Positions 57,501 through 64,000 of a stretch of DNA of 64,000 bases are shown in pieces. The DNA comes from Xanthomarina sp. F1114 (GTDB taxonomy: Bacteria; Bacteroidota; Bacteroidia; Flavobacteriales; Flavobacteriaceae): NCBI RefSeq assembly GCF_026410255.1, contig NZ_JAPMLL010000010.1, positions 99,426-163,425 on the forward strand. Direction: 5' to 3'. The notes under the pieces were generated by a model. It worked only from the letters and a program-made list of their open reading frames with translations. It did not search any database and was not told where the DNA came from. The translations under genes were made by a program, and so were the position numbers. The number at the start of each line of letters is the position of its first letter. Position 1 is the stretch's first letter.

Positions 57501-60500
57501 CAAATAATGGTGTTGGCACTACTACAACTGGTAAAGAATGGGTTGTAACAGTTTCAATACTACTAGCAATACAAGTTCCTGCTGTAGTATATTCAATGGA
57601 ATATGTAGTTCCTGGAGTCCCTCCCGTTATTGTTCCTGTAGCTGGATCTATAGTTGCTCCATCTGTTGGGGCTGGGTTAAAAGCAAAAGTTCCTCCTGTA
57701 TCTCCTGTAATGGTTGCTGTTGCACCATAACAATCTGGAGTTGTTGTAAAAGATGGGTCATCAACAAGAATAACTGTAACAGTTTCAGTACTGTTTGCTG
57801 GACAAGCCCCTGCCGTTGTGTACTCAACCGTATAAGTAGTTCCTGAAGTTCCACCAGTCACAGTTCCAGTATTAGGATCTATAGTAGCTCCATCACTCGG
57901 AACAGGATTAAAGGTAAATGTTCCACCTATTTCTCCTGTTATGGTTGCTGTTCCTCCATCGCAAGTTGCTGTGGTTGTAAAACTAGGATCTTCTGCTGGC
58001 AAAATTGTTATATTTTCTAAGCTTACAGCTGGACAAGGTCCAGCCGTGGTGTATTCTATAGTATATGTTGCTCCAGGAGTTGCATTAGTAATAACACCTG
58101 TTGCTGCATCTATAGTTGCACTATCTGTAGGTACTGGATTAAAGGCAAAAACTCCTCCGGCATCTCCGGTAATAGTCATGGTTCCTCCTGTACAATCTGG
58201 AGTAGTTGTAAAACTTGCATCTTCAGCAGGTAAAACAGTTACGGTTTCCATACTACTTGCTCCACAGGTTCCTCCAATAGTATATTCTATGGTATAGGTA
58301 GCCAATGGTGTTCCACCAGTAATAGTTCCTGTTCCTGGATCGATAGTTGCTCCATCGGTAGGCATCGGATTTAACGTAAAAGTTCCTCCTGTATCTCCTA
58401 ATATATTAACTGTTCCTCCATCGCAAGTAGCTGTAGTTTCAAAACTAGGGTCTGCAACCGTTAAAACGGTTACATCTTCGGTAGAAGAATCCGGACAAGT
58501 TCCAGCAGTTGTATACTCTATGGTATAAGTAGCTCCCGGAGTTCCTCCTGTTACAGTTCCTGTTACAGGGTCTATTACAGCACCATCTGTGGGAGCCGGA
58601 TTAAATGCGAAAGCACCCCCAGGAAGCCCTGTAACAGTAGCTACTCCTCCATCACAGGTTGGTGCCATTGTGAAAGACGGGTCATCTATTGGTGTTACTA
58701 CAATTGTTTCGGTATCTGTTAGAGCACCATTACAACCTGTTGAAGGGTTTTCTATAGTTTCTAAAGTGATTGTTTGATCGACAGTTGCGCCTATTATAGT
58801 TACTTCTGCTTCTCCAAATGTGTCTAGCGTCACACTCTCTGTGGTATTTCCATCGGTGTTGTACTCCACAATATCTCCTGGGGTTCCTGTTAAGGTAAAA
58901 ACAGCATCCTCCCCAGAACATATGGGCGAATTAGTCGTTATAGTTACAACAGGTATTGGTACAACATCTACTGTTTCTGAAACAGACATAGGTCCACCAC
59001 AAACAGAATTTAAATTGTTGGCAGATAATAAATTAATTGTTTGAGAAGTTGTAATTCCTGTAAGTGTTATCTCGTAGGTTCCACTAGCATCTATAATAAT
59101 TGTTTGTGTTGGCCCGCCATTAATATTATACTCTACTTCATCGTTTTCACCTCCTGTAATGGTAAAAACAGCATCGCCACCAGTACATGTATCTGGACTA
59201 GCAGTTACAGATACTACCGGGCTTGGAGGTACTACTACAGTTATTGGCTTATAAGCAACTGTAGAGTCTCCTGTATCGGGATCTGTATAGGTTACCTGCG
59301 CTATATATGTTGTGGTTACAGTTGGCGTAACAACTAAAGCATTTGGATCTGTACCTATTATATTATTAGCTTCATCTAACCATTGAAACGTGGTAACAAC
59401 TGCTCCATTTGGAATAAATTGATAGGCTTCTGGAGTCATAAAATTAATATCCCAAACCCCAGTATTTCTCCCAGGTGCAGCAATACCTTGAGTGCCTCCT
59501 GGATTCTGAATCCCAATAGCAGCAAATCCGCCATTCCATGAACAAACAGGTTTTTGAAAAATATACGTTTCAACAATATTAGTCGTTTCATAAAACAGCA
59601 TCATCTGAGAGGTATGCATGTCATTACAGTTATATTGTGCAGGATTATCAAAAGCAAACATAAAAACTCTAAAAGGCGCTTCTCCTTTAACACCATAAGA
59701 AATACTGTATGGCTGTGAATTAACAGAAGGTCTAGGGTCTATATCATGCATAGCTCCAAAAATATTAGCACCTTGAAACGCGGGACTATTATTTGGAATC
59801 TGATTAGTTCCATTAAAACTCCAAGCATGGTAATCGTTAGCTTTTCCCAGATTAAAACTTATAGCTCCATTGGCAGAAACCACACAATTAGTGTATGTTT
59901 GACCATAAAACTTAAATGGAAATAGAAAATTTATAACAGAACTCCAAACGTCATCATTGATTATTTCAGTATTGCCAGTTGTATCACCAAAAGTAAATGG
60001 TGGATTAAAAGAAATGGCATTCGCACTATAAGCATCAGTTGCTCCTATTTCTGTATAATCTGCACTTAGAGTTATGGGAGGTATGGTTCCTGTATTTAAA
60101 TCTACACAGGGCCCTGTGGTAATATAACCATTTGTTCCTCCAGCGTACCCATTGGGAGAATCTGAGCTAAGTTCAATTACCGAGGCTCCGTTATTAAAAG
60201 TTGCGGGAAAAACACGTATTTCAATTTCGGCGGTATCACGATTGCTTGGATTGGCATTCTCATAAACTTCATAAGTAATATAATAAATACCCTGAGGTGT
60301 ATTTGGAGGAATTTGAAGAAACCCTCCTGCCACAGGGTTTAGTACAATGTTCCCAACTCCATCGGGCACTACAGTTGTAATTGTATAGTTTGCATAGGTT
60401 GCAGGAACGATAGGCGTACCATTTAAATAATCGTTTTGCAGCACACGGTCTCCATAAGCGGAAGAAAGACCGGGATTATCAGATCTACCCACAACCACAT

Positions 60501-60573
60501 CGTCTATGGCTAACATTTGAGCGTAACTAGTGCTAATTATAAATAAGCAAAATAGGGTAATTAACTTTTTCAT
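54595..60573 (-). CDS. Giant repetitive surface protein with type B T9SS sorting domain (gliding motility-associated C-terminal domain)
   Basis: About 1992 residues from the ATG at 60573 (signal MKKLITLFCLFIISTSYAQM); an in-frame upstream ATG is less likely. Residues about 25-90 form a beta domain. Residues about 130-400 resemble a nidogen-like module (FPFKFYGQTYTNCVVSANGA, GAMHDIDPRPSVNSQPYSIS). Two Cys-containing repeats of about 88 residues follow. Then come five tandem units of about 77 residues (TCDGG...TYTIEYTTAG) and seven units of about 100 residues (LCDDxxxDG...TIWVRV...CF), each with a Cys pair. Ig-like domains follow, and residues about 1905-1992 (YPLFFTPNNDGYNDTWQIFG to FKAHFSLKR) form the type B T9SS signal. 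It is exported through the outer membrane and likely acts as an adhesin or surface filament. Confidence 0.92.
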   Translation of the reverse strand: MKKLITLFCLFIISTSYAQMLAIDDVVVGRSDNPGLSSAYGDRVLQNDYLNGTPIVPATYANYTITTVVPDGVGNIVLNPVAGGFLQIPPNTPQGIYYITYEVYENANPSNRDTAEIEIRVFPATFNNGASVIELSSDSPNGYAGGTNGYITTGPCVDLNTGTIPPITLSADYTEIGATDAYSANAISFNPPFTFGDTTGNTEIINDDVWSSVINFLFPFKFYGQTYTNCVVSANGAISFNLGKANDYHAWSFNGTNQIPNNSPAFQGANIFGAMHDIDPRPSVNSQPYSISYGVKGEAPFRVFMFAFDNPAQYNCNDMHTSQMMLFYETTNIVETYIFQKPVCSWNGGFAAIGIQNPGGTQGIAAPGRNTGVWDINFMTPEAYQFIPNGAVVTTFQWLDEANNIIGTDPNALVVTPTVTTTYIAQVTYTDPDTGDSTVAYKPITVVVPPSPVVSVTASPDTCTGGDAVFTITGGENDEVEYNINGGPTQTIIIDASGTYEITLTGITTSQTINLLSANNLNSVCGGPMSVSETVDVVPIPVVTITTNSPICSGEDAVFTLTGTPGDIVEYNTDGNTTESVTLDTFGEAEVTIIGATVDQTITLETIENPSTGCNGALTDTETIVVTPIDDPSFTMAPTCDGGVATVTGLPGGAFAFNPAPTDGAVIDPVTGTVTGGTPGATYTIEYTTAGTCPDSSTEDVTVLTVADPSFETTATCDGGTVNILGDTGGTFTLNPMPTDGATIDPGTGTITGGTPLATYTIEYTIGGTCGASSMETVTVLPAEDASFTTTPDCTGGTMTITGDAGGVFAFNPVPTDSATIDAATGVITNATPGATYTIEYTTAGPCPAVSLENITILPAEDPSFTTTATCDGGTATITGEIGGTFTFNPVPSDGATIDPNTGTVTGGTSGTTYTVEYTTAGACPANSTETVTVILVDDPSFTTTPDCYGATATITGDTGGTFAFNPAPTDGATIDPATGTITGGTPGTTYSIEYTTAGTCIASSIETVTTHSLPVVVVPTPLFVCDDNIPDGETEMDLTVKNDEISGGNTNYIVTYYNTQAAADFGSPQVTPSATNYIGNNGEVVWVRVEDATTGCFDTTSLTLNVVEAPAANIPPDLHYCDPNNDGYGVFDLDSNIPFITTDPALEVSFHQTYQNASDNVEPLSSPYNNVYLDQQEIYVRVDYVGATTDCPTIISFFIYVDKTPEIELHPDPIVLCDDDGTADGMTTFNLTSSNTEILNGLSPLDYTVTYYTDQAGAEVGTTSPSYITTPGAFTNSNAPNQTVWVRVENNTTTCFTVTSLDLIVNPLPVPVTTTEALSYEICDDTIDNDGYAIFDLTVQDNVITGGNSTWTVNYFETMADVTANNPIPDYTAYANTAIDGFPHNPQTIFVTVSSTENGVDCFALSTLTLIVNPVPTPNPVLPDLNLCDDTNSGDLEEAFDLTLNEGAMMIAYNETPTYHTTMADAESGANAIPDPTAYVSQTRTIYVRVTNTGDPNIPADNGTGCYTIVSFEIVVNPLPVTTPVDDILACELNTDGFYTFDLTVQNDAILNGQPEPDFEVNYYTTLADAQAGTGAIANPSAYTNMMDPANPGQAVNPQEIFVNITNTLTTCDVATVSFLIEVQEAAEVNPNYDTYALCDDNMEFDGNPSNDTVAFDLLSQNTILLNGQDPANFIITYYESEDDAENMNEAIDTSSPYVNTSNPQIIWVRIDNNTNANSICYDVKPLTLQVDPIPAFDLKDVYTICVNLNGTEVIGAPLMDTGLSSTSYTFEWIEDGAPTVVLSTDSSYMPTVEGTYTVIVTDNNNLCVSSDTAVVQLSSPPNLTATLVTQAFANSNVIEVTATGDGAALFEFSLDNGPWLSNEPNGNTYTFNNVPFGEHTIQARDINGCGLAVDTVLVMDYPLFFTPNNDGYNDTWQIFGIQNQYDAQIFIYDRYGKLLKQLNPGGPGWDGTYNGELLPSSDYWFTIKYRELGESQGPQKEFKAHFSLKR
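55363..57530 (-). repeat. Seven tandem protein-coding repeats of about 95-110 residues in the giant surface protein
   Basis: Each unit starts with a CDD-type Cys motif (for example FVCDDNIPDGETEMDLTVKN), has a central VTYYxTxADA block and ends with TIWVRVxNxxTxCFxxxxL. Each has two Cys at fixed positions. The units have diverged in sequence, so this is an ancient duplication rather than a recent one. At DNA level they are not identical. Confidence 0.85.
57540..58686 (-). repeat. Five tandem protein-coding repeats of about 77 residues in the giant surface protein
   Basis: Units begin DPSFTTTxxC(D/T)GG, then GGTFxFNPxPTDGATIDPxT, GxITGGTPGTTYTIEYTTAG and a TxETVTVL end. The period is about 230 bases. 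Similarity between units is higher than in the following array, which fits more recent duplication or gene conversion. Antisense reading frames in this block are by-products of the repeats. Confidence 0.88.
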
Positions 60574-60776
60574 AAGGAGAATCATCATAAAGTATATTTA
60601 ATTAACAACCTACTGCTAATTAAACATCATTATATTGTTAAAATTGAGCTGAAAAATAAGAAAATTTTATTAAAATTTAGTTAAATTCTAATACTAATTA
60701 AATCTCTGTTAAGAGAAGGCCTTTAAATATGGAATTTCTTATCTTTGCAAATTAAATCACATATTTAAATTTTCGG

Positions 60777-61454
60777 ATGAAATTTGATAAAAAAATAGAA
60801 GAATTAGAGTCGTTAGGAGAAAACCATATTGGAACATCCTCAGACACTCCTATGCGTGAAGATGCTTTTAAACTTACAAACGAAGAGAAGATTGACATTA
60901 TTAAAGATGATGTGCAACATATTATGGAAACTTTAGGGCTAGACTTAACCGACGATAGCTTAAAAGGAACACCCAATCGAGTTGCTAAAATGTTTGTAAA
61001 TGAAATTTTTGGAGGATTAAATCCAAAAATAAAACCAAACGCATCTACTTTTGATAATAAATATCAATATGGCGAAATGCTAGTAGAAAAAAATATTACC
61101 GTTTATTCTACTTGCGAGCACCATTTATTACCAATAGTTGGAAAAGCACATGTGGCTTATATTTCTAACGGAACTGTGGTTGGTTTATCTAAAATGAACA
61201 GAATTGTAGATTATTATGCCAAACGCCCTCAAGTACAGGAGCGTTTAACCATTCAAATTGTAAAAGAATTACAACAGGTTTTAAATACAGACGATGTAGC
61301 TTGTGTTATAGATGCCAAACACTTATGTGTAAATTCCAGAGGAATTAGAGATACGGAGAGCAGCACAATTACATCGGAGTTTGGTGGAAAGTTTAAAGAC
61401 AAAGAAACCAAAAGAGAGTTTTTGGATTATATTAAATTAGACACTTCGTTCTAA
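60777..61454 (+). CDS. folE: GTP cyclohydrolase I
   Basis: A 225-residue FolE. The zinc-binding and catalytic blocks are YSTCEHHLLPIVGKAHVAYI and DDVACVIDAKHLCVNSRGIR, and GLSKMNRIVDYYAKRPQVQE lies between them. It opens GTP to dihydroneopterin triphosphate, the first step of folate (and possibly pterin) synthesis. TATCTTTG at 60740-60747 is the -7 element, 29 bases before the ATG; the -33 is poor. The N-terminal 45 residues are longer than in E. coli and charged. Confidence 0.95.
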   Translation: MKFDKKIEELESLGENHIGTSSDTPMREDAFKLTNEEKIDIIKDDVQHIMETLGLDLTDDSLKGTPNRVAKMFVNEIFGGLNPKIKPNASTFDNKYQYGEMLVEKNITVYSTCEHHLLPIVGKAHVAYISNGTVVGLSKMNRIVDYYAKRPQVQERLTIQIVKELQQVLNTDDVACVIDAKHLCVNSRGIRDTESSTITSEFGGKFKDKETKREFLDYIKLDTSF

Positions 61455-61668
61455 ATATTATTCGTATTAGGTTAGTTGCTTAGTCAATATTTGTTAATTT
61501 ACTTTAGTAACAAGTCACTTAACAACAAGCAGCTAACGAATTTAGAATTAATGATTGTTGATTTAAAATTCTCAGCTAACCATTCAAGAATTTAACAATC
61601 TAGAATTTAGTTTCTTTGTATCCCTTAGAATGATAAATAAACAACTAACAACTCAACAAGAAACAGCA

Positions 61669-63159
61669 ATGCCACTTTACAAAAACCAAGAGATAAAAAT
61701 ATATAATTCCCTTTCGGGCGAAAAAGATACTTTTAAACCTATCCACGAAGGTTATGTTGGGATGTATGTTTGTGGCCCAACGGTTTATAGCAATGTGCAT
61801 TTAGGAAACCTAAGAACCTTTATGTCTTTCGATATGATTTTTCGCTACCTATTACATGTAGGCTATAAAGTTCGTTATGTAAGAAATATTACAGATGCTG
61901 GGCACTTAGAAAACGATGCAGATGTTGGGGAGGATAAAATCACAAAAAAAGCAAGATTAGAAGCTATTGAACCTATGGAAATTGTACAGAGATATACTGT
62001 AGATTTTCATAATATTTTAAACAAGTTTAATTTTCTTCCGCCAAGTATCGAGCCTACTGCAACAGGTCATATTATTGAGCAAATTGAACTTATAGAAACC
62101 ATTATAGAGAACGGTTTTGCATATGAAGTTAATGGCTCCGTTTATTTTGATGTTCATAAATACAACCAAACAAACGATTATGGTGTTTTAAGCAAAAGAA
62201 AGCTTGAGGATTTAATCCATAATACACGTGAATTGGATGGGCAGAGCGACAAGAAAAATCCACAAGATTTTGCACTATGGAAAAAAGCTGAACCAAATCA
62301 CATTATGCGCTGGCCTTCTCCCTGGAGCGATGGGTTCCCGGGATGGCATTTAGAATGTACTGCCATGAGCACGAAATATCTTGGCGATTATTTTGACATT
62401 CACGGGGGCGGAATGGATTTAAAATTTCCACATCACGAATGTGAAATTGCACAGAATAAAGCAGCAAAAGGGAAAGACCCAGTAAAATACTGGATGCACG
62501 CCAATATGCTTGAACTTAATGGTGCACGTATGAGTAAATCTACAGGAAATTATATAAATCCTGCCGAATTACTTTCAGGTGAAAATGATATTATGTCTAA
62601 ATCTTACAGCCCTAGTGTTGTTAGATTCTTTATGATGCAAGCTTCTTATAGAAGTGTTTTAGATTTAACAGATGATGGTTTATTAGCAAGCGAAAAAGGT
62701 TTTAATCGCTTAATGGAAGCTATTAATTCTTTAAAGACTTTAACAACTTCAAATGAGTCATCAAAAAACGTAAAAGACAGTTTAGATATTCTAAGAACGA
62801 AGTTTTACGAAGCTATGAACGACGACTTCAATACGCCCATATTAATATCTTGGTTGTTTGAAGGAGTTTCTATTATTAACAAAATAAAGTCTGCTAAAGA
62901 AGCTATTTCAAAAGAAGATTTGAATCAACTTTCTATGCTTATGCATACCTTTGTTTTTGATGTTTTAGGTTTAGAACAAATTACAGAAACAGGTTCTGGA
63001 ACAGAAAAACTATCAGGTACGGTTGAGCTTTTAATCAAATTACGTCAGGAAGCTAGAGCTAATAAAGATTTTGCTTTATCCGATCAAATTAGAGATGAAC
63101 TTGATGCCCTTGGAATTCAATTAAAAGATGGAAAGGACGGGACGAGTTTCAGTCTGTAA
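61669..63159 (+). CDS. cysS: Cysteinyl-tRNA synthetase
   Basis: A 496-residue class I synthetase started at the ATG at 61669 ([20 protein letters not shown]); an in-frame ATG at 61630 would add 13 polar residues. The HIGH-like motif is VHLGNLRTF after the zinc-binding VCGPTVYSN, and the KMSKS-like motif is [23 protein letters not shown] carries zinc ligands. It charges tRNA-Cys. TTTCTTTG near 61611 is a weak -7 match. Confidence 0.94.
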   Translation: MPLYKNQEIKIYNSLSGEKDTFKPIHEGYVGMYVCGPTVYSNVHLGNLRTFMSFDMIFRYLLHVGYKVRYVRNITDAGHLENDADVGEDKITKKARLEAIEPMEIVQRYTVDFHNILNKFNFLPPSIEPTATGHIIEQIELIETIIENGFAYEVNGSVYFDVHKYNQTNDYGVLSKRKLEDLIHNTRELDGQSDKKNPQDFALWKKAEPNHIMRWPSPWSDGFPGWHLECTAMSTKYLGDYFDIHGGGMDLKFPHHECEIAQNKAAKGKDPVKYWMHANMLELNGARMSKSTGNYINPAELLSGENDIMSKSYSPSVVRFFMMQASYRSVLDLTDDGLLASEKGFNRLMEAINSLKTLTTSNESSKNVKDSLDILRTKFYEAMNDDFNTPILISWLFEGVSIINKIKSAKEAISKEDLNQLSMLMHTFVFDVLGLEQITETGSGTEKLSGTVELLIKLRQEARANKDFALSDQIRDELDALGIQLKDGKDGTSFSL

Positions 63160-63297
63160 CATTTTCTAGTTTGTTGAAAAGTTGTTTCGTTGTACCCTCG
63201 ATGACTCAATTTTTCGGATAAATATGTATTGTTAGAACCTTAGTTGTTCAGTTCTTTTATTTTAGTTCGTTATATTAATATTCTGAAATTTAAAATT

Positions 63298-63405
63298 ATG
63301 CATGTTTACTCACTTGAAAAGCTAGAGGCTTGGAAAGAAAACATCCAGCTGTTAAAATTTATTTTTCTAAGATTATCTTTTGGATGTATGTTTAACCGGG
63401 AATGA
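63298..63405 (+). pseudogene. N-terminal remnant of a four-helix bundle (23S rRNA intervening-sequence type) protein gene
   Basis: The ATG at 63298 gives MHVYSLEKLEAWKENIQLLK and then drifts into FIFLRLSFGCMFNRE before TGA at 63403-63405, only 35 residues. The start MxVYSLEKLEAWKExIxL resembles the N-terminus of four-helix bundle proteins of the IVS type (normally about 120 residues). The rest of the gene is missing and replaced by repeat DNA. A chance match cannot be fully excluded. Confidence 0.55.
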
Positions 63406-63420
63406 AATCGAATAATTGAA

Positions 63421-63555
63421 GTCCCATTAGGGACAAAATATTGGTAAATAAAATAATTATTTTAGACCTCGTGCCTTTAGGTACGATATACAAATTGAAA
63501 CATCCTGTACCTAACGGCACAGAAAACATATCAAAAACTAATGTCTTACCAATAT
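63421..63555. repeat. Cluster of three REP-like mini-hairpins inside a flanking inverted repeat
   Basis: GTCCCATTAGGGAC (63421-63434), CGTGCCTTTAGGTACG (63470-63485) and GTACCTAACGGCAC (63507-63520, reverse orientation of GTGCCGTTAGGTAC) share the form GTnCC-NTTA-GGnAC. ATATTGGTAA at 63438-63447 recurs inverted as TTACCAATAT at 63546-63555, bracketing the last two. This resembles interspersed REP/REPIN elements of Bacteroidota. Confidence 0.7.
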
Positions 63556-63662
63556 GTAGTTCGGAACTTAAACAAAATTGTTATTCTTAAGAACTAACTG
63601 ATAAACATTTATCCGCCCGAAGCTAATGCCAAGGAGGAAGTTAACGCCTTTACTTAAAAATT

Positions 63663-63899
63663 TTGAAGAAAATATTAACATACCCCTTTTTATTACTTAT
63701 AAAAATATATCAGACGTTTATTTCTCCCTTAACGCCTGCTTCTTGTAGATTTCAACCTACCTGTTCGCATTATGCCAAAGAAGCTTTAGAAAAACACGGT
63801 TTTTTTAAGGGCGGAAAATTGGCGATTATTAGGATTTTTAGTTGTCATCCTTGGGGACGTTCTGGCTACGATCCAGTTCCCGAGACGGATGACAACTAA
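63663..63899 (+). CDS. yidD: Membrane protein insertion efficiency factor YidD
   Basis: A 78-residue protein, [20 protein letters not shown] followed by [20 protein letters not shown] and [20 protein letters not shown]. The three-Cys [10 protein letters not shown] and CHPWGxxGxDPVP motifs are the YidD signature. It assists YidC in inserting inner membrane proteins. The frame starts with TTG at 63663, and no ATG is available upstream before the family start. Its 3' end is copied again from 63963 to the window edge. Confidence 0.93.
   Translation: MKKILTYPFLLLIKIYQTFISPLTPASCRFQPTCSHYAKEALEKHGFFKGGKLAIIRIFSCHPWGRSGYDPVPETDDN
63849..63886 (+). repeat. Direct repeat, copy 1 (3' part of yidD)
   Basis: This 38-base segment encoding [13 protein letters not shown] is repeated exactly at 63963-64000. 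The two copies are 114 bases apart start to start. Confidence 0.9.
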
Positions 63900-63924
63900 A
63901 AATTAGCCTGCTCGCATGTTCACT

Positions 63925-63946
63925 AAAAATGTACACAGTACATTTT
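63925..63946 (+). terminator. Hairpin after yidD
   Basis: AAAATGTAC and GTACATTTT are exact inverted arms around ACA, followed by CTTCT. It is 26 bases after the yidD stop and before the second copy of the yidD 3' end. Confidence 0.6.
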
Positions 63947-63962
63947 CTTCTGCGTTCCATCG

Positions 63963-64000
63963 CCTTGGGGACGTTCTGGCTACGATCCAGTTCCCGAGAC
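63963..64000 (+). repeat. Direct repeat, copy 2 of the yidD 3' end, running off the window
   Basis: Exact match to 63849-63886, continuing to the last base of the window, so the true length is unknown. It encodes the same [13 protein letters not shown] in a frame that has no start codon close upstream. Confidence 0.9.

Larger units (their letters stand above)
63160..63662. other. Repeat-rich intergenic stretch between cysS and yidD
   Basis: About 500 bases without an intact gene. It contains the N-terminal fragment of a four-helix bundle gene (63298-63405) and a cluster of three REP-like mini-hairpins (63421-63555). The remainder (63160-63297 and 63556-63662) shows no recognised signal. It reads as a zone where mobile or repeat elements have accumulated. 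Confidence 0.6.

Noticed and set aside
55363..58686. Tandem repeat arrays that could suggest CRISPR
   Set aside because: The units are in-frame protein repeats of 230-330 bases with diverged sequence, without short identical repeats or unique spacers, and no cas genes are near.
57156..59337. Several long antisense reading frames (up to 118 codons) opposite the giant surface protein
   Set aside because: They repeat with the same period as the coding repeats on the minus strand, have skewed composition and no starts or signals of their own; they are by-products of the repeats.

Overview
The window looks like chromosomal core sequence from a marine member of the Flavobacteriaceae (Bacteroidota). 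The evidence is AT-rich DNA, Bacteroidota promoters (TAnnTTTG at -7 with TTG or TTTG about 18-20 bases upstream), weak Shine-Dalgarno sequences, class III glutamine synthetase, an archaeal-type ProS, an N-terminally extended Rho, and type IX secretion sorting domains of both type A and type B. A trimethylamine monooxygenase and an NhaD Na+/H+ antiporter point to the sea. The genus cannot be fixed from sequence alone.

Layout. 1-3616 (minus) is a likely operon: amino-acid dehydrogenase, nhaD, exbB, exbD (cut by the window edge). 3778-6079 holds divergent anmK and an acyl-CoA dehydrogenase. 6181-7229 (minus) holds small genes and a SigZ-type sigma factor with a Cys-rich tail, preceded by a 33-residue Cys-rich peptide. 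7403-20307 is mostly minus: fused IcmF-type acyl-CoA mutase, a BtuF-like protein, pyrF, prfA, B12-dependent nrdJ, a DUF3078 protein and purM, interrupted by a DUF4197 gene broken by one stop codon. 20668-26347 (minus): class III glutamine synthetase, a Na+/Ca2+ exchanger and a secreted endonuclease I. 26555-32215 (plus): a 50-residue protein, tRNA-Arg, then a seven-gene stress-like cluster (META lipoprotein, DUF488, epimerase, DsrE, DUF2141, HdeD, SDR) behind a promoter carrying a perfect palindrome. 32616-36140 (plus): tmm, an EamA permease and an MscS channel. 36211-41198 (minus): clpS, prmA, tpiA, an ABC permease, a DoxX/BT_3928 protein and a DUF1599 protein. 41319-43648 (plus): folP, a lipoprotein and the diadenylate cyclase gene. 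43690-51434 holds an MsbA-type exporter, truA, a phosphoesterase, a DUF4293 protein, rho, rpsT, tRNA-Glu and proS. 51536-54128 (plus): a Gly/Tyr-rich lipoprotein and a FadL-like outer membrane protein. 54595-60573 (minus) is one giant repetitive surface protein with a type B sorting domain. 60777-63899 (plus): folE, cysS, a repeat-rich decayed stretch and yidD, whose 3' end is partly duplicated at the window edge.

Functional themes. Two cobalamin-dependent enzymes (IcmF-type mutase and NrdJ) and a BtuF-like protein suggest reliance on B12, although no B12 riboswitch was recognised. Na+ and envelope energetics are represented by NhaD, ExbB/ExbD and the Ca2+ exchanger. No complete insertion sequence, prophage, CRISPR array or defence island is visible. 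The most unusual items are the SigZ/Cys-rich pair, the palindromic operator in front of the META cluster, the nonsense-broken DUF4197 gene, the REP-like cluster with the yidD 3' duplication, and two low-complexity surface proteins. No clearly new multi-gene system can be claimed.
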